Source: Terriglobus saanensis SP1PR4 (lineage in GTDB: Bacteria; Acidobacteriota; Terriglobia; Terriglobales; Acidobacteriaceae). Taken from it: a stretch of 64,000 nucleotides of DNA. The stretch spans positions 2,728,001-2,792,000 of the forward strand of contig NC_014963.1 in the NCBI RefSeq assembly GCF_000179915.2, given 5' to 3'. This document shows, one piece after another, positions 34,901-43,300 of this stretch (within the stretch, counting starts at the first letter, position 1; every line of letters starts with the position of its first letter). Under the pieces are notes generated by a model that saw nothing but the letters and a program-made list of their open reading frames with translations, did not search any database and had not been told where the DNA came from. Position numbers and translations under genes: made by a program.

Positions 34901-37191
34901 TGGGATGCGGTGAAATCCAGATCAGAGCTGTCCGGAACCGTGATGTTGTCAGCAATCGTGGTGCCATGGAAGGCCACGCCATCGTTGATGTAGCCGTCTG
35001 AGGTAAACAACGACTCTCCTCCGTTAGGCAGAGAACCGCTATGGCCGTTACCACTTGCATCGCTAACGGTGTTCCCCGTGCCATCTTCCATGGGCCAGAA
35101 TCCCACCAGACCGGGCTGCGTGTAACTTGGAAACGTTGTGGCCGAAGCAGTATTACTCGGAGAGGAGTCCGCGCTATTGAACGCTGACACCTGGTAGAAG
35201 TATTGCGTGTTCGGCGAGAGGGTCGAGTCGGCAAATGTTGTGCCCTGAGCAGATACGTTCAACACCGTAAATGGTCCATTGGCACTGGTCGCGCGCGACA
35301 CATGGAAACCCGCCAACGAGGGATCGTTGGCGGCATTGTTCGTCCAACTCAGGTTGATTGCTGTAGAAGATACAGCCGTTGCGGAGAGGGCAGTCGGCGC
35401 TGCAGGTGGTACCGCCGCCGCCGCTTTCAGACCGGCCACGAAGAGGAAGCCCTGGCTCGTACCGGAGAAGCAGGTGTAATAGGCATGTCCGTTCGCTACG
35501 GCCAAACTATTGTTGAATTTGGTGGTTTGGCATCGTCCAGAACCGTCCGGAGCAGAGATATCTCCGTTGAAGCCGGTGGAAATAAGTTGCAGAGTATTTG
35601 CATCATAGGCTTTCAGATTTCCGTCAATGGCCCATGCGATGCCATTCAAGGTACCGTTCGAAGTAATAAACGGTGACGCGCCCTTATTGTTGATGTTACC
35701 GCCTGTTCCGAGCGTGGGTGCTGTTTCCAGCTTCGTCACGTTATCTACCGCGTCAAAGACCAGCTTGAGCCTCTCCATCGGATGTCCGCCGGAGGCGTAG
35801 TACACGGCCCCGTTGAAGTAACTTGGCGTAAGTGTGAGCTGTGGAAAGTCTGGCTCAGGAACCAATTGAATGGGCTGCTTGCTATTGGGATCATCAATCG
35901 ATACACCGCCAAGAATATCCCGGTCGATCAGGTACCAGGTACCTTCTTTGCCACCGAACAGCATCATGTGCGGATGCTCACCCTGCTGCGTAGGCAACAA
36001 TAGAGGCCCGCCCGCGCCGAGGTCCGAATCGCCATTGATGGAATGACCATTCACTGTACCGCCCTGGTTCAGGAGCGCCCAGTTGAACGGGGTGAAAAAA
36101 GAGTTTGTATCCGTAATCGCCAGTTGGAATTGCTGTTGGCCATCCATCGCTGCCGGCAACTTGAGCGCGCTCTCGCCCCAATCCACCAATCCAGTGCTGG
36201 GATCCTGATCAAATTGACCATTTCCTGTCACGAAGACGATGTTCTGGTTCTCGTCCAGGGCTACCGAAGCTCCTCCTTGCCAAATGCCTCCCGTCCCACT
36301 GCCGTTTGGAGTCGTCACAAAACTATGGATGAGCTTAAGCGTAGAGCTATCGAATCCGAGCACCAAACCGTAATAGCGCATTTCGTCGCTATGCGAAGCA
36401 TAGGCCAGGTAGACGATGTGGTTCTTCGAATCGAAGGCCATGGCGGCCCGCAAGTGCTCATGCAAAGGTGAAAACGGGATCTGACCTATAGGCGCAGTGA
36501 CTGGATCCTGATCGCTGTCATGCGTACCCGTATTCGCAGTTCCCTGAAACGTCAGATTTGCGTCGAGTACGAACGGCGTAACCTTGTCCAGCCCGGTCTT
36601 TAGATCGAGGGCGTGAAGTTCCTGCCGATAGAGGTTGTTCAGCGACTGTCCTGGAAACTTGAGCAGCGAAACCACGTAGAGCGTGCCAGATACGGGATCA
36701 ATCACCGGAGTCGTACTGATGCCAAATTCAGGGGTGATATCGTTTCCATTGGCATCTGTAGATGGTACCGACGTGGGTGTACCTAATTGGGAATTGGGTA
36801 CCAAAAAACTGGTATGCCACAGAGGTGCGGAATCGTTCGGACCGATATTCTGAGCGTCGCCATCAAAGGCGTACACGCTGTCATGCTGCGTGACCACATA
36901 GACAACATTGTGCGACTTGCCATCTCGAAAAGTTCCAGGCAATTTATTTAAGGTTGCGGCGCTCATAAAAAGTGGAGCACCATATACCTGTCCATCCAAT
37001 TTCTGAGCGAACAAAGGTGCGAATTTTGTCGCGTCTCCAACGAGGGCCGGGGTCAGGATTGTTTCCTGGGAATTCAGACCCGTATGTTGTGGATCGACCT
37101 TCCACATCGTAACGTCCTGCGCAAGTGCAGGTACCGCAAGCAGGCAAGATAGAAGAATAGAAAACCTGAAATTGCCAAACTGAACTTTCAA
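31978..37191 (-). CDS. 1737-residue secreted multidomain protein with three malectin domains
   Basis: TTG start at 37191 with AAGGAAG upstream; signal peptide FSILLSCLLAVPALAQ. Domain order as I read it: PQQ/WD-like propeller ~25-595 (KLDGQVYGAPLF, VVYVVTQHDSVYAFDG), Fn3 ~597-690, LamG/concanavalin-like ~694-900 (GLVGFWPMEDGTGN, GVIDETRLYNRALSASEI), a CHB/Big-like strand region, dockerin-type calcium repeats ~1027-1082 (GDVNGDGVVDNNDV and DINGDGLLNSADV), Fn3 ~1095-1180, malectin ~1184-1335, malectin ~1340-1490, Fn3 ~1500-1585 and malectin ~1589-1737. Malectin domains show IDSGS, LRLHFAE, FDILVNG signatures. These folds bind glycans, so the protein probably attaches to or senses polysaccharide outside the cell. 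No catalytic domain was identified. Confidence 0.85.
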   Translation of the reverse strand: MKVQFGNFRFSILLSCLLAVPALAQDVTMWKVDPQHTGLNSQETILTPALVGDATKFAPLFAQKLDGQVYGAPLFMSAATLNKLPGTFRDGKSHNVVYVVTQHDSVYAFDGDAQNIGPNDSAPLWHTSFLVPNSQLGTPTSVPSTDANGNDITPEFGISTTPVIDPVSGTLYVVSLLKFPGQSLNNLYRQELHALDLKTGLDKVTPFVLDANLTFQGTANTGTHDSDQDPVTAPIGQIPFSPLHEHLRAAMAFDSKNHIVYLAYASHSDEMRYYGLVLGFDSSTLKLIHSFVTTPNGSGTGGIWQGGASVALDENQNIVFVTGNGQFDQDPSTGLVDWGESALKLPAAMDGQQQFQLAITDTNSFFTPFNWALLNQGGTVNGHSINGDSDLGAGGPLLLPTQQGEHPHMMLFGGKEGTWYLIDRDILGGVSIDDPNSKQPIQLVPEPDFPQLTLTPSYFNGAVYYASGGHPMERLKLVFDAVDNVTKLETAPTLGTGGNINNKGASPFITSNGTLNGIAWAIDGNLKAYDANTLQLISTGFNGDISAPDGSGRCQTTKFNNSLAVANGHAYYTCFSGTSQGFLFVAGLKAAAAVPPAAPTALSATAVSSTAINLSWTNNAANDPSLAGFHVSRATSANGPFTVLNVSAQGTTFADSTLSPNTQYFYQVSAFNSADSSPSNTASATTFPSYTQPGLVGFWPMEDGTGNTVSDASGNGHSGSLPNGGESLFTSDGYINDGVAFHGTTIADNITVPDSSDLDFTASQSFTLATWVRLDAITGVEQPIVLKSANNGNVYGLLFNGNNQFVMRGPAGDVAGTVAATKGVWAHVAMVQDGTANTRTLYVNGQAVANGVAQDANGPGALEWGEEDLPSGSDHVQFGFQGVIDETRLYNRALSASEIADLLPVTLLDASSMPSPDTTDQLGTTLFPIKAPVSEARISKTAGSYTVVAHFAKAVTGISPTLTQKNGGAQAQGVVGTPIYDSTQTSVSIPLTGVANSQQLNLHLSGILAADQKSVVPGTADITFQVLAGDVNGDGVVDNNDVSLENASITNASVLPTNAAFDINGDGLLNSADVSLLLGQTPGGQTPPAAPANLTATVGTSSVGLSWSPSNNAISYTLFRGTSSGNEFQLMQNLTGTQFTDNNVIPGTTYFYKVEAVNGAGPSSFSNEAQAVLPGNNQTAVSAVIQIDSGSTTAVGTFVADEFVSGGNTTGNVGVPIDTSRGQNLAPMEVYQTNRFGTFTYTIPNLTSGTSYILRLHFAETFWTDPGSRLFDILVNGQTVQSNFDIVAAAGGKDVAISVDYPVTAQNGQVAITFQTVKDNALVSGLELLNTATQAPSTSLVYQVDSGSAVSAGVFFADSSFSGGNTSQTNDTITTTGVKNAAPAAVYQSNRFGTSTYTFTGLKTGSPYIIRSHFAETYWNAPGARLFNILINDQVAQSNYDIFATAGGKDIATTLDLPATAQNGQITVQYQTVKDNALVSGIEVIGDGSMMPRPNAPTSLHAAAGVGRVALTWASAASGTYSVFRGNAAGSEATTPIASGLTGTSFIDANLPNGQPFFYTVQNANATVASFASSEVSATPGSSLTGAPVYRIAAGSVTPIVPFQADAFFAGGGTATGAGNPDLSAVVNPAPEQVYQQERAGGTITYTLPNLLVGTNYKLRLHFNEFYWKQPGQRVFNVIVNGDTVLPNFDIIAAAGAPGTAIVEEFTVQPDPNGNITVTLSGAIADQPKISALELYR

Positions 37192-37883
37192 GAGAAGCTT
37201 CCTTTCGTTTGGTGAAGTGGAGTCAAGTGTTTAAGCTGCAGTTTTTCGCAGCTTCGGAGCGTCGATCTGAACCTCAGATAACGGAGTACCTGGATAGAAA
37301 AAACATAATTCCTGTCATCTGACAGCAGCTTCCGCCTCTTCTGCGATATATAAAATTCCCGAAGCCGTCAGCTCGGCACTCACCAGGAGAGATCTTTCGA
37401 GTGCAGGTAGACACTACACTCCCCAAGGATGTGACTCTGAAATTCATCTGTTGCCTCTGTAACAGTGAAGACTGTTACTCAGCTAGATTTATTCCCTACA
37501 GACGAAGATCTTTATAAAAAACGTATGAATACCGAAATGGGAGGAGCTCGACGGCCGTTCATTTGAATATTTGGAGATCGGCCGGGTAATCTGTCGTCCT
37601 GACGCCAGTCGCAGCCACCCAAGCTTGACCCAAAACGGGAAGACAGCCTCCGAACGCGGCTTCCCTTGGGAGTTCCGGCTTTTGCCCTGTTTGCTGACAG
37701 CAGCGTGCTGATCCTATCTAACGGAGCAAACACGCGCAGGTAGGCCCATATCACGCCAGGGCTCCCACTGAGCGCTACCAAAATTCTGGGCAGTCAGTCA
37801 CACGTTGCCGTTCAATCCTTCGAGCCTGTTTTAGGTAGGTTTACGCCGCCGCCTACAGATAAACTCCATTTCTGAGAATTTCT
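37192..37883. other. Intergenic region with two inverted repeats
   Basis: Nearly 700 bases with no convincing gene. Upstream of the malectin-protein gene are CTGTCA-TC-TGACAG (37312-37325) and GTAACAG-TGAAGA-CTGTTAC (37459-37478), both perfect. They may be operators or hairpins; their regulators are unknown. A leftward 89-codon frame at 37512-37781 resembles nothing I know. Confidence 0.4.
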
Positions 37884-38312
37884 TCAGGATGGTCGAATTT
37901 TGACGGAGGCAATAGTCCTGGGAGATGTGAACAAGAGGCTCGCATGGTGTGGACTCGGGTCTCTAACCTTCGAGGCTCGGCCATCGTTTCGCATTCGAGT
38001 GCCCGCTTCAAGCCAGGATGGTAACTTTGTGTCCAGCTGACTCCAATGCGCAACGGATGCCTCATCGCACCAGTCGAGGAGGTATGGCATCACAGCTTTA
38101 TGTGACCCGGTTGTTATGTATTGCCGCATACTTTCAACGCTGTCCCAAGCCGTGAGGGTCCAGAAGGTCAAGCGCCGGTCAGAAAGTAACGCGCCTTTCT
38201 GAAACCCGGGAGACCGTTTTATTTGTCTTACGGTCAGAAACAGATGAAAAAGGAAGCTCGGAAGCAACCGAACAGATCGAAGTCTCAGACGAGTAAGGCT
38301 AACAAATATCAT
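37884..38312 (-). CDS. Antibiotic-biosynthesis-monooxygenase/DUF3291-like protein
   Basis: 142 residues. Recognisable features: basic start with FVSLTRLRLRS, LPSFLFHLFLTVRQIKRSPGF, the acid-strand GALLSDRRLTFWTLTAWDSVESMRQY split across residues ~42-66, HKAVMPYLLDWCDEASVAHW and the tail GRASKVRDPSP. This is the pattern of a widespread ABM-like (ferredoxin-fold dimer) family in soil bacteria with no settled function. No signal peptide. ATG 38312 has only a weak AGAGAG before it. It is transcribed leftward, after the PLP enzyme gene in the same direction with a 103-base gap; co-transcription is possible. Confidence 0.75.
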   Translation of the reverse strand: MIFVSLTRLRLRSVRLLPSFLFHLFLTVRQIKRSPGFQKGALLSDRRLTFWTLTAWDSVESMRQYITTGSHKAVMPYLLDWCDEASVAHWSQLDTKLPSWLEAGTRMRNDGRASKVRDPSPHHASLLFTSPRTIASVKIRPS

Positions 38313-38415
38313 TTCTCTCTCTTATACCGAGGCTTTCGCACAGAAAATGGAGGGGTTTTCAGGTATCGAAGAAGCCAATTCCGTGCTAGGGACCACCGAG
38401 TAGGAGTGCGTTCTG

Positions 38416-39366
38416 TCAGTCGTAGAAGAGATCGCCAGCAAGATATTTTAGTCCACTATCTGCCGCGACGGTGACGACAGTATCTTGCGCGCTCATCTTT
38501 GCCGCCAATCTTGCGGCAGCAACGACGTTCAAGCCTGTCGAAATACCGGCAAAGACACCTTCTTGTCGTGCCAGTAGTCGCGCCATCTGCCTCGCTTCTT
38601 TCTCCTCGATTTCGATGACCTCATCGTAGTTCTCGCGAGTGAGAAGCGCAGGCACATATCCCACACCTATGCCTTCCACGCGGTGATTCCCTTTGAGGCT
38701 TCGACTTAGCATAGGAGATGAGGCAGGCTCGAGCGCAACGATATGGATCCTCGGATTCTGCGCTTTAAGCACCCGCGAAACACCCATTAGCATGCCAGCT
38801 GTTCCAACTGCCGCAGCGAACACATCAATCCTCGATGTCTGTAGAAGCAACTCTCGCCCTAGCTGCTCATATCCAGTAAACGCATCGGTGTTGTGGAATT
38901 GGTCGACAAAGAAGGTGCCGGGTTCAGCCGCGAGCCTCTGAGTTTCCTCTTCCATCCGCGTGAACAACCCAGGCGTAATGAGCCCCTCGTCGCTGGGCAC
39001 GAGGTGAAGATCCCCTCCAAATGCGCGAATAGTCTGGAGTTTTTCCTTTGCAAATGCATCGGAAGAGACGGCAATGAACTTGTAACCCTTCACAGCACAT
39101 ACCATAGCGAGCGACGAACCGGTGCTGCCACCGGTGTACTCGAGCACTCTCATACCGGGCCCGAGAGTGCCTTTTCGCTCTGCTCCCTCAATCACGGAAA
39201 GCGCCATGCGATCTTTATAAGAAGCGGTCGGATTCTGGTACTCAAGCTTCAGGAACAACTTTGCCCCAGTCGGCGGCACGATCTTCCGAAGTTGTATGAG
39301 TTGGGTATTCCCAACGGCAGATAGTGCAGAGACGCGTTGGCCGTTCAAATTAGGGATGACACTCAT
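38416..39366 (-). CDS. PLP-dependent cysteine synthase-family enzyme
   Basis: 316 residues from ATG 39366, with GAGG 6 bases upstream (TTG 39378 is possible but lies inside the ribosome-site region). Fold-type II PLP enzyme: Lys ~51 in NPTASYKDRMA is the Schiff-base residue, GGSTGSS (~79-85) binds the phosphate, GTAGMLMGVSRVL and GISTGLNVVAAARLA are the usual later motifs. O-acetylserine sulfhydrylases have TSGNTG where this has TGGSTG, a form seen in other members that act on related beta-substituted amino acids. It probably makes cysteine or a related amino acid, or acts in a small specialised pathway with the alpha/beta hydrolase that ends 15 bases upstream. Confidence 0.82.
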   Translation of the reverse strand: MSVIPNLNGQRVSALSAVGNTQLIQLRKIVPPTGAKLFLKLEYQNPTASYKDRMALSVIEGAERKGTLGPGMRVLEYTGGSTGSSLAMVCAVKGYKFIAVSSDAFAKEKLQTIRAFGGDLHLVPSDEGLITPGLFTRMEEETQRLAAEPGTFFVDQFHNTDAFTGYEQLGRELLLQTSRIDVFAAAVGTAGMLMGVSRVLKAQNPRIHIVALEPASSPMLSRSLKGNHRVEGIGVGYVPALLTRENYDEVIEIEEKEARQMARLLARQEGVFAGISTGLNVVAAARLAAKMSAQDTVVTVAADSGLKYLAGDLFYD

Positions 39367-39381
39367 GGACAACCTCAATTA

Positions 39382-40092
39382 TCACGCCGATTCGAGCAAC
39401 GTTTTCACTGTCAGCTCGGGATCGGTGAGCATACACAGGTGATTGACCGGAAGGTAGACAACCCGAACGCGGGGATCTTGCCCAATTCTTTCTGCCGCCT
39501 CTTGAAATGGAGTGTAACCATTTTTTTCGCATCGTATGTAGCTTGTCGGTTTAGGGGCAGACTTGGAAGCAAGTTGAACTTTCTCAAAGAACGTGCGCCA
39601 CGGCTGAGGCGCAATCCTTGGGGACACGAATTCAAGAAGAATTGGTGCAGAGACTTCGAAGTATTCCGGCGGAAGAGGTTGAATTGGAGAGTTCTCTGTC
39701 CTTGCCGTTTCCAGTGAGTCGCGAATCTCTTCAGGGACATAGTCAACAACTGACTTCCCATTCTCTGGAACGAACGCATCTAGATAGATAATCGATCTGA
39801 TTCGTTCCCCACATCGTGCGACGACACTCTGGAGAATCATTCCCCCGTAGCTCCATCCCACGAGAGTTAATCCACGAAGATCTTCCATCTCAATGTGATT
39901 GACGACATCTTCAATATGCGTTGAAAGGTTTACCGCATCATTGGCCAAATGTTTTCGCTCTCCAAGTCCCGTGAATGTCGGAGAGCTGACGCAATGTCCC
40001 TGAGCTCTTAGCAATGGCGCAACATCGCGCCAAACCCAGCCTCCGTACCAGGCACCCGGTACCAAAACAAATATGTATTTCTCATTGGCCAT
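39382..40092 (-). CDS. Alpha/beta hydrolase (esterase/hydroxynitrile-lyase-like)
   Basis: 236 residues, no signal peptide, so cytoplasmic. N-terminal FVLVPGAWYGGWVW is the oxyanion-hole strand; the nucleophile elbow is LVGWSYGG with Ser ~81; His ~218 is in LPVNHLCMLTDP. The usual catalytic Asp before the last helix is not evident: the segment reads CEKNGYTPF where relatives have an Asp in this loop, so activity may be altered or another acid may serve. Relatives are plant methylesterase/HNL-like and bacterial esterases. It lies 15 bases upstream of the PLP enzyme, likely the same transcript. Confidence 0.8.
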   Translation of the reverse strand: MANEKYIFVLVPGAWYGGWVWRDVAPLLRAQGHCVSSPTFTGLGERKHLANDAVNLSTHIEDVVNHIEMEDLRGLTLVGWSYGGMILQSVVARCGERIRSIIYLDAFVPENGKSVVDYVPEEIRDSLETARTENSPIQPLPPEYFEVSAPILLEFVSPRIAPQPWRTFFEKVQLASKSAPKPTSYIRCEKNGYTPFQEAAERIGQDPRVRVVYLPVNHLCMLTDPELTVKTLLESA

Positions 40093-40171
40093 GATATTAC
40101 CCCTATTTTTTAGCGCATATTAGATTGCTTTCCGCAGTGCGCAGTTTGCTGCCTCGTCTGATCGAATAGCT

Positions 40172-42289
40172 CTACCAGACCCGGCAGCTATTGACGGGCG
40201 CCATGGGCGATCCCTTCTTGCATGCGAAGGCATCTGCAAAGCCCGGTTGGTTGACAATTGTCCCATTCACCCGGTATTGATCCGGCGTGTGGGCGTTCGT
40301 AAGTAAATGCTGACGAGCATCTTCCGGTCTCGCGTTCTCGCACCAGTCCTGGGCAAATCCGAGATAGAAGCGTTGTTTTGGCGTGTATCCGTCTTTTTTG
40401 ATTTGCAGATCCAGACCGCTTAGCTTCGCCCGGTCCAAAAAGGCCAAATACGTGATCACCAAACCACTGTTGTCCGCCGTATTCTCACCCAATGTCAATT
40501 TTCCGTTCACTTTGAGATCGTCCACAACGGTGAAAGCGCTGTATTCTTTGACCAGGCAGTCGGTACGCTCTTCGAACTGCTTCTCATCCGCTGGTGTCCA
40601 CCAATTGCTCAGGTTTCCCTTGCCATCAAATTTCCGACCTTTATCGTCAAATCCGTGCGAGAGGTCATGTCCGAACGCAGCGCCGATATGTCCATAGTTC
40701 ACCGCGTCGTCCTGCTTTGGATCAAAGAAGGGCGGCAGTAAAACCCCTGCGGGGAACCCCACATCATTCAAGGTCGCTTCGTAGTATGCATTCACCGTTG
40801 GAGGCGTCATCCACCACTCGTCTCGATTGACGGGCTTACCGATCTTGCCTAGCTTTCGGTCATTCTCAAATGCAGCCGCCCGCTCCAAGTTGCCGAGCGC
40901 ATCGTCCGCCACCACGACCAACGAGCTATAGTCGCGCCACTTCTCCGGGTATCCCACCTTATTCACAACCAGGTGAAGCTTCTCTTTCGCACGCGCTTTT
41001 GTGACCGTGCTCATCCATTCCAGGGTGTCGATATCGCGGTCCATTGCGCTCTCCACATCCAGAATCATTTGCAGCGCTTTGGCTTTGCTGTCAGCAGAGA
41101 AATATTGCTCAACAAATGCTTTACCCAGTGCTTCGCCAATTCCCTTGTCGACAGCGCTAGTGCACAGCTTCGACCTCGGCTCTTTCTCCTGTACACCCAA
41201 AATCTGACGAGAATAGAAGGCAAAGTTTTCATCATCGAATGCCTTTGGCAACTGTGTCGCAAAGGCATGCAAGAGGTGATATCGCATGTACGCCTTCAAC
41301 ACCTGGATATCGGTGTCGCGCACAACGGCCACAAGCGCCGGGATAAAGTTGGGCGTTTTATTGTTGATCTCAGTGATCGTTGGCGAGTGGATCGCCTGTT
41401 TGAGTTGTCCAAAGTTCATCCCCGCCAGCTTGCTTTCAAAAACAGCGATCGGCTGCAGGTGGTAGACATTCTCCGGTTCGCGCATCTCGGCCACACTCAG
41501 GCTAGCCTTTGCCAATGCAGTCTCCATGGCCATGATGCCGCTGGCATCCTTCGCTGCCCGCTCCGGAGAACTACCTCCTAGGATTAACATCCTTCCGACA
41601 TGCGCTACATACTGTCTGCGCAGTTCCACATCTTTAGCTCCAGTGCGCAGGTAATAGTCCTTTTCTGGCATGCCCAGACCGCCTTGTGCGATGACCGCGA
41701 TCTGTCTTTCTGCATGCTTGCTATCCTGGTCCTCGCCATAGACAAAAAACACATCTACGCCAACCCTCTGCAGACTACCGACCACCGTCATCAAGTCGCG
41801 CTTGCTCCTCAGACGATCAATCTGCGTCATTAGAGGCTCCAAGGGAGTCAGCCCCTTCTTGGCAATAGTGTTCTCGTCCATGCATGCGCGATAGTAATCC
41901 CCGATCTTCTGCTCATCCGCGCTTCGGCCTGGACCACCTGACGCTGCTTTCTCCAGGATCTTCCGGAGCGCCTGATTATTTGCGTCTCGGAGGATGGTAA
42001 ATGTGCTGACGGTCCGATCGTCTGGCGGAATCGGGTGATTGGCCGCATATCTTCCACATGCAAATTTATAAAAATCACTACATGGATCCACAGTGTTGTC
42101 GATCGAGCTCAAATCCAACGACGGGGTTGGCTTATACACCTTCGACCCCAGATCGGTCGGTCCCATAATTTGCTGAGCCTTTAATACCGTCGGAGCTGCC
42201 AGCGACAGCCCTGCCATCAACGCGATCCATGCTGGTACGGTTCGTGGTCTGGCGGAAAATCCTGCCCTGTACATCGACTGCAACTGCAT
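40172..42289 (-). CDS. Secreted M13-family metallopeptidase with HDxxH zinc motif
   Basis: 705 residues from ATG 42289, which follows AGGAGG; a TTG at 42346 is less likely. Signal-like N-terminus (VPAWIALMAGLSLAAPTVLKAQ). Full neprilysin/PepO architecture: N-terminal M13 domain (CSDFYKFACGRYAANHPIPPD), NAYYEATLND (substrate-binding NAYY), INYG-type VNYGHIGAAFGHD, DDKGRKFDGKGNL, GENTADNSGL with the third zinc ligand Glu ~602, and the C-terminal VNSCRVW, typical of M13. The zinc helix reads HDLSHGFD (His ~541, His ~545): Asp ~542 stands where the family has the catalytic Glu of HExxH (codon 40664-40666, GAC). Activity may be lost or changed. Alone in transcription direction with its own promoter. 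Confidence 0.88.
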   Translation of the reverse strand: MQLQSMYRAGFSARPRTVPAWIALMAGLSLAAPTVLKAQQIMGPTDLGSKVYKPTPSLDLSSIDNTVDPCSDFYKFACGRYAANHPIPPDDRTVSTFTILRDANNQALRKILEKAASGGPGRSADEQKIGDYYRACMDENTIAKKGLTPLEPLMTQIDRLRSKRDLMTVVGSLQRVGVDVFFVYGEDQDSKHAERQIAVIAQGGLGMPEKDYYLRTGAKDVELRRQYVAHVGRMLILGGSSPERAAKDASGIMAMETALAKASLSVAEMREPENVYHLQPIAVFESKLAGMNFGQLKQAIHSPTITEINNKTPNFIPALVAVVRDTDIQVLKAYMRYHLLHAFATQLPKAFDDENFAFYSRQILGVQEKEPRSKLCTSAVDKGIGEALGKAFVEQYFSADSKAKALQMILDVESAMDRDIDTLEWMSTVTKARAKEKLHLVVNKVGYPEKWRDYSSLVVVADDALGNLERAAAFENDRKLGKIGKPVNRDEWWMTPPTVNAYYEATLNDVGFPAGVLLPPFFDPKQDDAVNYGHIGAAFGHDLSHGFDDKGRKFDGKGNLSNWWTPADEKQFEERTDCLVKEYSAFTVVDDLKVNGKLTLGENTADNSGLVITYLAFLDRAKLSGLDLQIKKDGYTPKQRFYLGFAQDWCENARPEDARQHLLTNAHTPDQYRVNGTIVNQPGFADAFACKKGSPMAPVNSCRVW

Positions 42290-43300
42290 TCTGCCTCCTG
42301 GCACTCTCTCTCTGAATATTGCGTCCAGACGCGCAAACGGCTTCAATCGCTATGCGTGAAACCCGAAAACATCCACCGCATAAAACACTAGGCTCGTCAG
42401 GCTACTACCAGCCAGATAAACCTAATTTTCAGCGATCCATTACGTCCAAGTTGATTTCATTTTTAGCAGAAGGCTGAGTTCCTTTCTGATAGCAAAACGT
42501 GGTTTTAGCAGCAAACGTCGCTTTATGAAAGAGACTTTGGAAACGAGTCACCCCTCATTAGCAGATTGATGAATATCAATACATCCTCTTGACCTGTCCC
42601 TTTTGAAGCGATTCAAACCCGCCTCATGAGGAGATATCTCTCTCATGGAGATGGGAGGCAAAGGACTTGCTCGGAACTTTAGGGGCGGTCTAACAAAATC
42701 CCGCGTTTATCGAGAATAATAGACGGAGATTTGGCCCCCACTTTGCAGAAGCAATCTCAACTGACTTGCCCCTATTGCTTAATCTTGACGGGGCTTATGT
42801 CCTCTATGACACGAGTGTGACAATTCCGCCTCCTCATTGAGCAATAATGTGCGAAGTCATTTCCGACAGACAATTAAGCAGGAGAGACTTGTAAGCGTGA
42901 TCCAGAGGTCCACCGTGAGAGATTTAGACAGAGTCGTCCTCTGTGCCGAGGAGCGCAAACGTGACCTGTCTGGATATCAGGGGCTCCAGGTAAAGGAGGC
43001 TGATTGTCCGTTGGTCCTGCTTGGCCTTCATATCGAGTCGCGCACGAGCACCGTGGCGAAGGCTTGGCGGAGCGGCGGGTCTCTTCCGGGAAGCACCGAA
43101 CATATGTTGGGTGAGTCCTACCGGAATGCCAAGACAGACTGCCTGAACCTTGATCGGCACAAGCGAGCAAAGGTATACACGACAAGCCGCCGCTCTGTCA
43201 TCACTGCTTACGCATCTACTCGCTTCCATACACGTTCAACTGGGACAAACAGATCACTTCTTGCCAGCCTTGACAAACACTGTCATCTCGAGTTGACAGC
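42290..43300. other. Kilobase intergenic region
   Basis: About 1 kb between the M13 gene (leftward) and the first AraC gene (rightward). Overlapping open frames of 100-155 codons exist on both strands around 42837-43304 but none shows a family pattern. The only structured element is the LacI-like palindrome at 42602-42617, followed by GAGATATCTC (perfect palindrome) near 42632. Confidence 0.5.
42602..42617. promoter_or_regulatory. Second LacI-type operator-like palindrome
   Basis: TTTGAAGCGATTCAAA has perfect 6-base arms around GCGA and shares the form TTGAANCGNTTCAA with the site at 16863. It is 313 bases upstream of the M13 peptidase start and has TTGACC just before it. Which gene it serves is unclear. 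Confidence 0.5.

Noticed and set aside
37512-37781. 89-codon leftward frame in the gap before the malectin-protein gene
   Set aside because: No recognisable motif, no signal peptide and Arg/Ser-rich composition typical of a chance frame.
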